Assembly (NCBI GenBank): GCA_937934355.1
Contig: CALGZY010000189.1
Coordinates: 1 to 22,117, forward strand
DNA: 22,117 nucleotides
Source of the DNA: an uncultured Collinsella sp.
GTDB taxonomy: Bacteria > Actinomycetota > Coriobacteriia > Coriobacteriales > Coriobacteriaceae
Direction: 5' to 3'
Made by a program: the position numbers and the translations under genes. Of this stretch, positions 14,352 to 21,153 are shown in pieces (the stretch's first letter is position 1; each line of letters starts with the position of its first letter). The notes below the pieces were generated by a model. It saw nothing but the letters and a program-made list of their open reading frames with translations, was not told the DNA's origin and did no database searches.

Positions 14352-15635
14352 ATGGCTGAAGAATTCGATTTCCATCCGATGTGGGAGAGCCTCGGCATGA
14401 ATCTTGCCGACCACGACATGCTGCTGGGCGCCGTGGGCCAGATGTACGGCGATATGTTCCTGACGCAGAACAATCGCCCCAAGTCTACGTCCTACCTGGA
14501 TTTTGTCGCCACCAACATCCACAGCGGCCGTATTAAGGAGATGCTCGACAAGAAGGAGGCCGGCGAGGCCACCAAGATCGTCGGTTCGTTCTGTGTGTAC
14601 GTGCCCGAGGAGATCGTGCTTGCCTGCGATGGCATCCCCGTGGGCCTGTGCTCGGGTGCCGACTGGGCGACCGACAAGGTCGAGGAGCATCTGCCGCGCA
14701 ACACCTGCCCGCTCATCAAGAGCTTTGCCGGCTTTAAGCTGGGCGAGGTTTGCCCCTACATTGAGTCGAGTGATCTGGTGGTGGGCGAGAACACCTGCGA
14801 TGGTAAGAAGAAGGCCTACGAGTTCTTTGCCACGCAAAAGAACATGTACGTCATGGATATTCCCAACGTGCACGACGAGTCGACGCTCGTGACCTGGAAG
14901 GCCGAGGTTAAAAAGCTTGCCGCCAAGATTGAGGAAGAGTGCGGCGTCAAGATTACGCCCGAGCGTCTGAAGGCCGCCATCCACGCCGTCAACGAGAAGC
15001 GTCGCGCCCTGCAGCGCCTCGCTGCCACGCGCGCTGCCGACCCGGCGCCCATCAGCGGTCTCGATAGCCTACTGACCGTGCAGGCCGCCTTTATGGATGA
15101 CACGTCGCGTCTGACCGGAGCCATCAACGAGATGGCGGCTGAGTGCGAGCAGCGTGTCGAGGCCGGCGAGGGCGTGGCGCCCAAGGGGACCAAGCGCATC
15201 CTGTACACCGGTACGCCCATGGCCGTGCCCAACTGGAAGCTGTTCAACCTCATCGAGAAGGCCGGTGGCGTCGTGGTGGGCGAGGAGTCCTGCACGGGCT
15301 CGCGCTACTACAAGGACCTGGTCGATGAGTCCGGTGAGACGGTTGACGACATGCTCGACGCCATCGCCGAGCGCTACTTTAAGATCAACTGCGCCGTCTT
15401 TACGCCCAACGACCAGCGTATGAAGGACATTGTCCAGATGGCCAAGGACCTGCATGCCGACGGCATCGTCGACGTGGCCTTGCAGTTCTGCACGCTCTAC
15501 GAGATGGAGTCGTTTGCCGTGGAGAAGGCTGCCGAGGAGGCCGGCATTCCGTTTATGCACATCACGACCGACTACGCCGGCGAGGATGCAGGCCAACTGC
15601 AAACCAGGATTGAGGCTTTCTTGGAAACCATTTAG
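14352..15635 (+). CDS. Double-cubane-cluster-type reductase / 2-hydroxyacyl-CoA dehydratase-like protein (larger paralog)
   Basis: This 427-aa cytosolic protein of the HgdB/YjiM (2-hydroxyacyl-CoA dehydratase D component, double-cubane-cluster protein) superfamily is expected to hold an Fe-S cluster that receives low-potential electrons from an ATP-driven activase. Family cysteines are C81, C100, C119 (NTCPLIKSF), C134, C149 (followed by DGKKK), C314, C347 and C380. It aligns end to end with the next gene product, both finishing with a GQ..TRI.AF.ET pattern, but has about 40 extra N-terminal residues. Threonine (T287, in YTGTPM) replaces the Cys of TGCPVGG in the paralog. The ATG has GAGGGG 7 nt upstream. 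It may be a second subunit or a divergent partner; the substrate is unknown. Confidence 0.82.
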   Translation: MAEEFDFHPMWESLGMNLADHDMLLGAVGQMYGDMFLTQNNRPKSTSYLDFVATNIHSGRIKEMLDKKEAGEATKIVGSFCVYVPEEIVLACDGIPVGLCSGADWATDKVEEHLPRNTCPLIKSFAGFKLGEVCPYIESSDLVVGENTCDGKKKAYEFFATQKNMYVMDIPNVHDESTLVTWKAEVKKLAAKIEEECGVKITPERLKAAIHAVNEKRRALQRLAATRAADPAPISGLDSLLTVQAAFMDDTSRLTGAINEMAAECEQRVEAGEGVAPKGTKRILYTGTPMAVPNWKLFNLIEKAGGVVVGEESCTGSRYYKDLVDESGETVDDMLDAIAERYFKINCAVFTPNDQRMKDIVQMAKDLHADGIVDVALQFCTLYEMESFAVEKAAEEAGIPFMHITTDYAGEDAGQLQTRIEAFLETI

Positions 15636-15650
15636 GGCTATCCGGTCCAG

Positions 15651-15752
15651 CGGCTTCCCCAAGCACCCGATCTTGCCGTTCAAACCATCGCTTGCATACC
15701 AAAGTACGCGGCGCTCCTCTTTCACGGCAACCTCGGGCACCTGGGAAAGCCG
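15651..15752 (+). repeat. Structured ~102-nt hairpin repeat, copy 1
   Basis: This is a long imperfect hairpin. CGGCTTcCCCA (15651-15661) pairs with TGGGaAAGCCG (15742-15752). CCCGA (15666-15670) pairs with TCGGG (15733-15737), and TTGCCGT (15673-15679) with ACGGCAA (15724-15730). An apical hairpin forms around ACCAAAGT (GCaTAC 15694-15699 with GTACGC 15704-15709). It aligns without gaps to 16951-17052 at 85 of 102 positions. Most differences are compensated across the stem, while loops such as TCAAACC and GCGCTCCTCTTTC are identical. It lies 15 nt after one reductase-family gene and 37 nt before the next, so it would be part of the polycistronic mRNA. No T-run follows. Confidence 0.85.
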
Positions 15753-15789
15753 TTTCCTTGGTTGGTTAAAAGGTTTGTTAAGGAGTTAT

Positions 15790-16953
15790 ATGTCGGAAAA
15801 TATTGAGCAGCCGTTGCCGTCCACGTTTGAGGAGTTCAACGAGCAACGCAAGGCGGCGTTTATTCGCGTCAAGGATTATAAGCAGGCGGGTAATCGCCTG
15901 GTCGGTTTTCTGTGCAGCTACACGCCGCTCGAGATCATCGATGCCGCGGGGGCTGCGAGCGTGGCGCTGTGCGGCACGTCCGACGAGGTGATTCCCGAGG
16001 CCGAGAAGGTGCTGCCGGCAAACCTGTGCCCGCTCATCAAGTCTACGTATGGTTTTGCCTATTCGCAAAAGTGCCCGTTTACGTACTTTAGCGACATGAT
16101 CATCGGCGAGACCACCTGCGACGGCAAGAAGAAGATGTACGAGCTACTCAACGAGCTCAAGCGCACGCACATTCTGCACCTGCCGCAGAGCCGCGATCGC
16201 GCCCACGAGCGCGAGGGCTGGTACGAGGAGTGCCGCCTGCTCAAGGAGGAGCTCGAGAACTTCTACGGCATCGCGATTACCGACGATGATCTGCGCGCTG
16301 CCGTCCGTCGTCGCAACCGCTTGCGTGCGGCCCAGCTCGAGATGTTTGCGCTGCAGGCCAACCAGCCGGCGGCCATGAGCGGCGTCGACCTGATGAGCAC
16401 CATGTTTGCCGGTACGTTTAGCTTTGATATCGAGGCCTATACGCAGCAGCTGGAGCAAAAGGTTGTCAAGCTGCGCGAGGCCTACGACGCGAGCGAGCGC
16501 CCGGTTGCGGCGGATGCCAAGCGCATTCTGATCACCGGCTGCCCGGTGGGCGGCGTGATCAACAAGATCGGTCGCACCATCGAGTCCAACGGTGGTGTGG
16601 TCGTGTGCATGGACGACTGCTCGGGCGAGCGCACGACGGCCATGATGATCGACCCGGAGGCTCCCGACATCTTGCGCGCCATCGCCGACCGCTACCTGGA
16701 CATTAACTGCTCGGTCATGACGCCCAACGACGGTCGTATGGAAAACACGCTGGCCATGTGCGAGAAGTACCATGTCGATGGCGTGGTAGAGAGCGTGCTG
16801 CAGGCCTGCCACACCTTTAACGTTGAGAGCGCACGCATGCAGGAGGCCGTCGAGGGTGCGGGTATTCCGTATATGAAGATCGAGACCGACTACAGCAACG
16901 GCGACATGGGCCAGATCGAGACTCGCATCGCCGCCTTCATCGAAACCCTCTAG
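15790..16953 (+). CDS. yjiM: Double-cubane-cluster-containing anaerobic reductase, YjiM-like
   Basis: This 387-aa protein resembles E. coli YjiM and the double-cubane-cluster proteins related to 2-hydroxyacyl-CoA dehydratases. The expected Fe-S cysteines are all present: C42, C61, C80 (NLCPLIKS), C95, C110 ([12 protein letters not shown]), C251 (ITGCPVGG), C277, C307 (followed by SVMTPND) and C340 ([11 protein letters not shown]). Such proteins accept electrons from an ATP-hydrolysing activase at very low potential; characterised members reduce small substrates such as acetylene, and the natural substrate is unknown. AAGGAG lies about 5 nt before the ATG at 15790; the longer open frame from 15430 is an out-of-frame shadow of the preceding gene. 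It is followed by an activase gene, as yjiM is by yjiL. Confidence 0.88.
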   Translation: MSENIEQPLPSTFEEFNEQRKAAFIRVKDYKQAGNRLVGFLCSYTPLEIIDAAGAASVALCGTSDEVIPEAEKVLPANLCPLIKSTYGFAYSQKCPFTYFSDMIIGETTCDGKKKMYELLNELKRTHILHLPQSRDRAHEREGWYEECRLLKEELENFYGIAITDDDLRAAVRRRNRLRAAQLEMFALQANQPAAMSGVDLMSTMFAGTFSFDIEAYTQQLEQKVVKLREAYDASERPVAADAKRILITGCPVGGVINKIGRTIESNGGVVVCMDDCSGERTTAMMIDPEAPDILRAIADRYLDINCSVMTPNDGRMENTLAMCEKYHVDGVVESVLQACHTFNVESARMQEAVEGAGIPYMKIETDYSNGDMGQIETRIAAFIETL

Positions 16954-17055
16954 CTTCCTCAGGCACCGGATCTTGCCCCTCAAACCGTCGCTTGCGTACC
17001 AAAGTACGCTGCGCTCCTCTTTCGGGGCAACCTCCGGCACCTGAGAAACCTAGAG
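16948..17055 (+). repeat. Structured hairpin repeat, copy 2, overlapping a stop codon
   Basis: This is the second copy of the 15651-15752 element, offset by exactly 1300 nt. The outer stem CTCTAG (16948-16953) with CTAGAG (17050-17055) includes the TAG stop of the reductase gene. CTCAGG (16958-16963) pairs with CCTGAG (17040-17045), CCGGA (16966-16970) with TCCGG (17033-17037), and TTGCCCC (16973-16979) with GGGGCAA (17024-17030). The apical hairpin is GCGTAC-CAAA-GTACGC (16994-17009). Pairs 16951-17052, 16952-17051, 16959-17044, 16968-17035, 16978-17025 and 16979-17024 are Watson-Crick in both copies but use different bases. It separates the reductase from its activase gene. Confidence 0.85.
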
Positions 17056-17107
17056 CTAAGGCGCCCGAACGCGCCGCTGTCTTTGATGTTTAGATTGGGA
17101 GAGAGCC

Positions 17108-17872
17108 ATGATAGGGATCGGGATCGATATCGGGTCTACGGCGGCTAAGGCTGCTGTGGTCGACGGGGAGTGTTCGGTGGCGTGGACGTGCGTGCAGCCA
17201 ACCGGGTTCTCGTCGGTCGATGCGGCCGAGCGTCTGCGCTGCGAGCTTGTTGCTGCCGGCTACGACGTGGCGGCCGACGACGTACGCGTGGTCGCGACCG
17301 GCTACGGCCGTGTCGCCGTGCCCTATGCGCACAAGGTCGTGACCGAGATTACCTGCCACGGCACCGGCGCCGTGCGCCTGTTTGGCGACCACGGCACCGT
17401 GATCGACGTGGGCGGTCAGGACACCAAGGTCATTCAGGTCAAGGGCGGTCGCGTGGCCAAGTTCGCCATGAACGACAAGTGCGCCGCCGGCACGGGGCGC
17501 TTTTTGGAGATCATGGCCGACCGCCTAGGCATTTCCCAGCAGCAGATGGCCGACCTGGCGCGTTCCGGCGAGCCCACCAAGATCAGCAGCATGTGCACGG
17601 TGTTTGCCGAAAGCGAGGTTATCAGCCTGATCGGTCGCGGTGAGCCGCGCGAGAACATTGCGCGTGGCGTGATCGAGAGCGTCGTGTCGCGTGTGGCGAC
17701 CATGGCCGGGCAGGCCGCGGGCGCCCCGTACTATCTGACCGGCGGTCTGTGCGAGAACGCCTTCGTGGTGGAGCGGTTGGGCGAGCTACTGGGGTCGCCG
17801 GTGACCACCTCACCCCAGGCTCGCTTTGCCGGAGCGATCGGCGCGGCGATTCGCGCACAGGCGCTCAATTAA
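17108..17872 (+). CDS. yjiL: ATP-dependent activase of the dehydratase/double-cubane reductase (YjiL/HgdC-like)
   Basis: This 254-aa ASKHA-fold ATPase forms a homodimer bridged by one [4Fe-4S] cluster and pumps electrons at low potential into its partner reductase. Phosphate-1 motif GIDIGSTAAKA begins at residue 4, phosphate-2 VIDVGGQDTKV lies at 98-108, and the adenosine motif LTGGLCENAFV at 210-220. The cluster cysteines are C125 (NDKCAAGTGRF) and C163 (SMCTVFAESEV). The length is standard for the family. GGGAGAGAG precedes the ATG by a few bases. Its position directly after the YjiM-like gene strongly supports a functional pair. A short gap with a candidate promoter then leads to selD. Confidence 0.92.
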   Translation: MIGIGIDIGSTAAKAAVVDGECSVAWTCVQPTGFSSVDAAERLRCELVAAGYDVAADDVRVVATGYGRVAVPYAHKVVTEITCHGTGAVRLFGDHGTVIDVGGQDTKVIQVKGGRVAKFAMNDKCAAGTGRFLEIMADRLGISQQQMADLARSGEPTKISSMCTVFAESEVISLIGRGEPRENIARGVIESVVSRVATMAGQAAGAPYYLTGGLCENAFVVERLGELLGSPVTTSPQARFAGAIGAAIRAQALN

Positions 17873-17901
17873 TGCATCGGCCGTGAGCCTGCATTCATGC
17901 G

Positions 17902-17907
17902 TATACT
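17902..17907 (+). promoter_or_regulatory. Candidate -10 box for selD
   Basis: TATACT at 17902-17907 lies 36 nt before the selD ATG, in the only gap (17873-17942) large enough for a promoter. No convincing -35 accompanies it. selD could equally be read from the upstream activase transcript. Confidence 0.28.
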
Positions 17908-17942
17908 GGGAGAAAATGATTGACCGATGAGAGGAGGTATCG

Positions 17943-18992
17943 ATGGCTGACGATCAGATTAAGCTCACGTCTATGACTGCCGCGAGCGGTTGAGCCGCTA
18001 AGTTGGCTCCCGGAGCCCTCGCCCAGGTCCTGGGCGACTTGCCAAATGTGCCCAACGACAATCTGCTCGTGGGGTTCGATACCTCCGACGATGCGAGTGT
18101 CTTCCGTGTTGGCGATAACTTAGGCCTCGTTCAGTCCATCGACTTCTTCCCGCCGATGGTCGACGACCCGTTTTTGTTTGGCCAGATCGCTGCGGCCAAC
18201 TCGCTGTCGGACATCTACGCCATGGGCGGGCGGCCGAGCCATGCCATGAACCTGCTGTGCATTCCGAGCTGCCTGGGCGTCGAGGTCGCCGGCCAGATTC
18301 TGGCGGGTGGCGCCGACAAGTGCGTCGAGGCCGGTTGCTCTATCGCGGGCGGCCATACCATCAACGACGACGAGCCCAAGTACGGTCTGTCCGTGAGCGG
18401 GTTTGTCGCGCTCGACCGCATGCTCGCCAACAGCGGCGCGCGCGTGGGCGATGCGTTGCTGCTGACCAAGGCGGTTGGCTCGGGCATCATCACCACGGCC
18501 ATTAAGGGCGAGCTCATCGAGCAGGACGAGGCCGCAGCCATGTTTGACTCGATGCGCACCCTCAACGAGGCTCCGATTCGTCTGGCCGAGGGACTTGAGC
18601 TTCACGGCTGCACCGACATCACGGGCTTTGGCCTGATCGGGCATGCGTGCGAGATGGCCGAGGGCTCGGGCGTGCAGATTGAGCTTGCGTCGGGGGCGGT
18701 GCCGCTCTTTGACCAGGTGCTCGACATGGCGCGTCTGGGCATTATCCCCGCGGGCTCCTACCGCAACCAGGACTTCTTTGGCCCGCGCGTGGCTGCCGAC
18801 GAAGACCTGGAGCCGGGCATGTTGGATTCGCTGTACGATCCGCAGACGTCTGGTGGCCTGCTCATCGCGGCACCTGCTGCCGATGTGGATGAGCTTGCGC
18901 GCCGTCTGCATGCCGAAGGACGTATTGCCGCCGTCGTCGGTCGCGTGTGCGAGCCGGTGCCAGGCGGTCCTGCCGTCCACGTTGTTCGCTAG
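17943..18992 (+). CDS. selD: Selenide, water dikinase (selenophosphate synthetase), itself a selenoprotein
   Basis: SelD makes selenophosphate from selenide and ATP for Sec-tRNA and Se-modified products. The gene reads through an in-frame TGA at 17991-17993, codon 17. It lies in the segment SGUAAK, exactly where E. coli SelD has catalytic Cys17, with the essential lysine at residue 20. With Sec the protein is 349 aa, matching the family (~347). Downstream, LLVGFDTSDDASVF, SIDFFPPMVDDPF, AANSLSDIYAMGG, GGHTINDDEPKYG and DPQTSGG are typical SelD motifs. GAGAGGAGGT lies 5 nt before the ATG. Automated callers will truncate this gene to 18003 or call it broken. The host must have selA, selB and selC elsewhere. 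yedF follows. Confidence 0.94.
17991..18035 (+). promoter_or_regulatory. Sec codon and bacterial SECIS-like hairpin in selD
   Basis: After the UGA at 17991-17993, GCCCAG (18021-18026) and CTGGGC (18030-18035) form a perfect 6-bp stem with loop GTC. This has a G in the first loop position and a loop 33 nt after the UGA, within the range I know for bacterial SECIS elements. Nearer alternatives are GGCTC-CCG-GAGCC (18005-18017) and GAGCC with GGCTC (17992-18009). Which one SelB uses cannot be decided by eye. Confidence 0.72.
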
Positions 18993-19015
18993 CCCGCACG
19001 TTTATGTAACTGTTT

Positions 19016-19033
19016 ACCGTTCTCTAGAACGGT
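19016..19033 (+). promoter_or_regulatory. Hairpin in the selD-yedF spacer
   Basis: ACCGTTC (19016-19022) pairs with GAACGGT (19027-19033) around TCTA, followed by TCTTTC. It is a weak terminator or mRNA-processing hairpin. It lies 19 nt before the yedF start, just upstream of its AAAGGA ribosome binding site, and could adjust selD relative to yedF expression. Confidence 0.4.
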
Positions 19034-19052
19034 TCTTTCGAAAGGAAAATCT

Positions 19053-19679
19053 ATGTCTACCAAGATTGAAGTCAATGCCATGGGCGATGCCTGCCCGCTG
19101 CCCGTCGTCAAGACGCTCAAGGCCCTCAAACAGCTCGATGGTGAGGGCGCTGTCGTGACCTCGGTCGATAACGAGACCGCCGTCAAGAACATCTCCAAGA
19201 TGGCACAGGAGAAGGGCTGCACGGCCTCGGTCGAGAAGGTTTCTGACGCCGAGTGGCACGTGACCGTGGCGACCTCTGGCGCCGTTGCCGTGGCCGATCC
19301 CGAGCAGGATGGCGCTGCCTTCTGTGATGCCAGCGCCGACAAGGGCAAGCTCGTCATTTCCGTCTACACCGACTGCATGGGCCGTGGCGACGACGAGCTG
19401 GGCCACAAGCTCATGAAGGCCTTCATCTTTGCCGTGACGCAGCAGGAGGAGCTGCCCGCGACTATGCTGTTCTACAACGGCGGTGCCAAGCTCACCGTCG
19501 AGAGCTCTCCGGTGCTCGACGACCTGAAGGGCCTGGCCGAGCAGGGTGTCGAGATTCTTACCTGCGGTACCTGCCTCGACCACTATGGCATTAAAGACCA
19601 GCTTGCGGTGGGCGAGGTCACCAACATGTACGTGATTGTGGAGAAGATGGAGCAGGCCGTGCGCGTCGTGCGCCCGTAG
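19053..19679 (+). CDS. yedF: Selenium-metabolism sulfurtransferase-like protein YedF
   Basis: This 208-aa two-domain protein has an N-terminal TusA/SirA-like domain with the CPLP motif (C14, in MGDACPLPVVKTLKAL). Its C-terminal DsrE-like domain contains VYTDCMGRGDDELGHKLMKA near the middle and TCGTCLDHYG close to the end. This is the layout of the YedF family regularly found next to selD. The CPxP cysteine is expected to carry persulfide or perselenide, so it is a candidate selenium carrier to SelD or to labile-Se enzymes. The exact reaction is not established. AAAGGAAA lies about 5 nt before the ATG. Two further small sulfur/selenium-trafficking genes follow directly. Confidence 0.92.
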   Translation: MSTKIEVNAMGDACPLPVVKTLKALKQLDGEGAVVTSVDNETAVKNISKMAQEKGCTASVEKVSDAEWHVTVATSGAVAVADPEQDGAAFCDASADKGKLVISVYTDCMGRGDDELGHKLMKAFIFAVTQQEELPATMLFYNGGAKLTVESSPVLDDLKGLAEQGVEILTCGTCLDHYGIKDQLAVGEVTNMYVIVEKMEQAVRVVRP

Positions 19680-19698
19680 CGTATTGGTTGGAGTTGCC

Positions 19699-19950
19699 AT
19701 GAGGGAGAAGCGCCCGGCGCTTGTCATCACGTTTCCCACCACGGCGGCCGCCATGGGGTGCGAGACCCTATGCATCGAGCGCGGCCTTCCCGGGCGCACG
19801 ATTCCCGTGCCCGGGGAGGTCGCTGCCGGCTGCGGCTTGGCGTGGAAGGCACTGCCTTCGGATGAGGAACTGCTGCGCGGCGAGCTTGCCGCAGCGGGCA
19901 TTCCCACCGAGGGCTATACCGTGATTGATATGTGGGAGGTCGTGCGATGA
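19699..19950 (+). CDS. DUF3343 protein, putative Se/S carrier
   Basis: This 83-aa protein of the DUF3343 (putative Se/S carrier-like) family has cysteines at 21, 25 and 45. The family hallmark near the centre is PVPGEVAAGCGLAWK, where the Cys follows a glycine. The fold is thought to resemble small transcarrier proteins, and the family co-occurs with selD and yedF. The function is inferred from context only. Its ATG lies 20 nt after the yedF stop, with TTGGAG upstream. Its TGA overlaps the start of the cysteine desulfurase (ATGA at 19947-19950), implying coupled translation and probably a stoichiometric partner. Confidence 0.85.
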   Translation: MREKRPALVITFPTTAAAMGCETLCIERGLPGRTIPVPGEVAAGCGLAWKALPSDEELLRGELAAAGIPTEGYTVIDMWEVVR

Positions 19951-21086
19951 TCTACCTGGATAACGCGGCGACGACCATGCATAAGCCGCAGACGGTCATC
20001 GATGCCGTGACGCAGGCGACGTGCTCGCTCGGCAATGCCGGGCGCGGCGCCACGTCGGGTGCTCTCGATGCCGCTCGTACGATTCATGGCTGCCGTGCCA
20101 AGCTCGCGCGCCTTTTGGGTTGCCCGAGGGCGGACCATGTGTGCTTTACGCCCAACTCCACGGCGGCGCTCAACACCGCCATCAATGGCGTGGTACGTCC
20201 CGGTGATCACGTGGTCACGACGGTGCTCGAGCACAACTCGGTGTTACGCCCGCTCAACCGCTTGGCGACGGAACAGGGTGTGACGGTTGAGCATGCGGGT
20301 TGCGATGCGAGCGGCGCGCTCGACTACGACGAGCTCGAGCGGTTGGTCACGCCGGGCACGCGTGCTGTGGTGGTGACGCACGCCTCCAATGTGACCGGCA
20401 ACGCGGTTGACGTTTCGCGCGTGGCTGCCATCGCGCATGCGGCCGGCGCGCTGGTGATCGTCGACGCCTCTCAGTCTGCCGGCACGGCGAAGATTGACAT
20501 GGATGCCATGGGGCTCGATGTTGTGTGCTTTACCGGCCACAAGGGGCTCATGGGTCCGCAGGGGACCGGCGGCCTGGCCGTGGCAGAGGGCATTGACGTG
20601 GCTCCGTGGGCCATGGGCGGCACGGGCGTGCACAGCTTCGACCCACTGCAGCCGTTTGAGTGGCCCACGCGCCTTGAGGCGGGCACGCTCAACGGCCACG
20701 GCATCGCGGGACTTTCCGCAGGCCTCGACTTTATCGAGGCACAAGGCGGGGTCGAGGCGATTGCGGCGCATGAGCGCTCGCTTGCGGAGCGCTTCCTCGC
20801 CGGTGTTCGCGAAATCCCCGGCATTGCGCTCTACGGTGCGTTTGACCAGCCCGTGCGCTCGGCGATCGTCTCACTCAACGTGGGTGATATCGACTCTGCC
20901 GAGATTTCGGACGCGCTCATGCAAGGGTGGGGGATTGCGACGCGCCCCGGTGCCCATTGCGCTCCGCTTATGCACCGCGCGCTGGGGACCGAGCGCCAGG
21001 GTATCGTCCGCTTCTCGTTTGGGTATTTCAACACGGACGAGGAAGTCGACACCGCGATTGACGCTTTGCGCGATTTAGCCTGCTAG
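19947..21086 (+). CDS. Class V cysteine desulfurase-like PLP enzyme of the selenium cluster
   Basis: This 379-aa class V aminotransferase/cysteine desulfurase-family protein opens with the standard IYLDNAATT. H96 (LEHNSV), D173 (IVDASQSAG) and the PLP lysine K199 (FTGHKGLMGPQG) are present. The catalytic Cys is C338 in RPGAHCAPLMHRALGT. It belongs to the group found next to selD/yedF rather than to the IscS housekeeping type, and is expected to release S or Se from cysteine or selenocysteine for the adjacent carriers. I chose the start at 19947, overlapping the DUF3343 stop, rather than a longer reading at 19932. It is the last gene of the cluster and is followed by a perfect terminator. Confidence 0.9.
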   Translation: MIYLDNAATTMHKPQTVIDAVTQATCSLGNAGRGATSGALDAARTIHGCRAKLARLLGCPRADHVCFTPNSTAALNTAINGVVRPGDHVVTTVLEHNSVLRPLNRLATEQGVTVEHAGCDASGALDYDELERLVTPGTRAVVVTHASNVTGNAVDVSRVAAIAHAAGALVIVDASQSAGTAKIDMDAMGLDVVCFTGHKGLMGPQGTGGLAVAEGIDVAPWAMGGTGVHSFDPLQPFEWPTRLEAGTLNGHGIAGLSAGLDFIEAQGGVEAIAAHERSLAERFLAGVREIPGIALYGAFDQPVRSAIVSLNVGDIDSAEISDALMQGWGIATRPGAHCAPLMHRALGTERQGIVRFSFGYFNTDEEVDTAIDALRDLAC

Positions 21087-21100
21087 AGCGTATATACTTG

Positions 21101-21130
21101 CGGGACGGGCCTTTTGCCCGTCCCGTTTTT
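21101..21130 (+). terminator. Rho-independent terminator of the selenium cluster
   Basis: CGGGACGGGC at 21101-21110 pairs perfectly with GCCCGTCCCG at 21116-21125 around CTTTT, followed by TTTTT at 21126-21130. It is the clear end of the unit that includes yedF, the DUF3343 gene and the desulfurase. Confidence 0.92.
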
Positions 21131-21153
21131 GTTTCGACCCGAAAGGTGTGCCT

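Noticed and set aside
15430..15789. Long N-terminal extension of the YjiM-like protein
   Set aside because: This stretch is an out-of-frame reading of the preceding gene and the hairpin repeat. The ATG at 15790 has a good RBS and gives the family's normal N-terminus.
15651..17055. CRISPR repeats
   Set aside because: There are only two ~102-nt copies, 1300 nt apart with a gene between them, and no short regularly spaced units.
18003..18992. selD as a 329-aa gene starting after the TGA, or as a pseudogene
   Set aside because: The frame upstream of the TGA encodes a good SelD N-terminus with a strong RBS at 17943. The TGA falls exactly on the catalytic residue and a SECIS-like hairpin follows. 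18003 is a TTG with no RBS.
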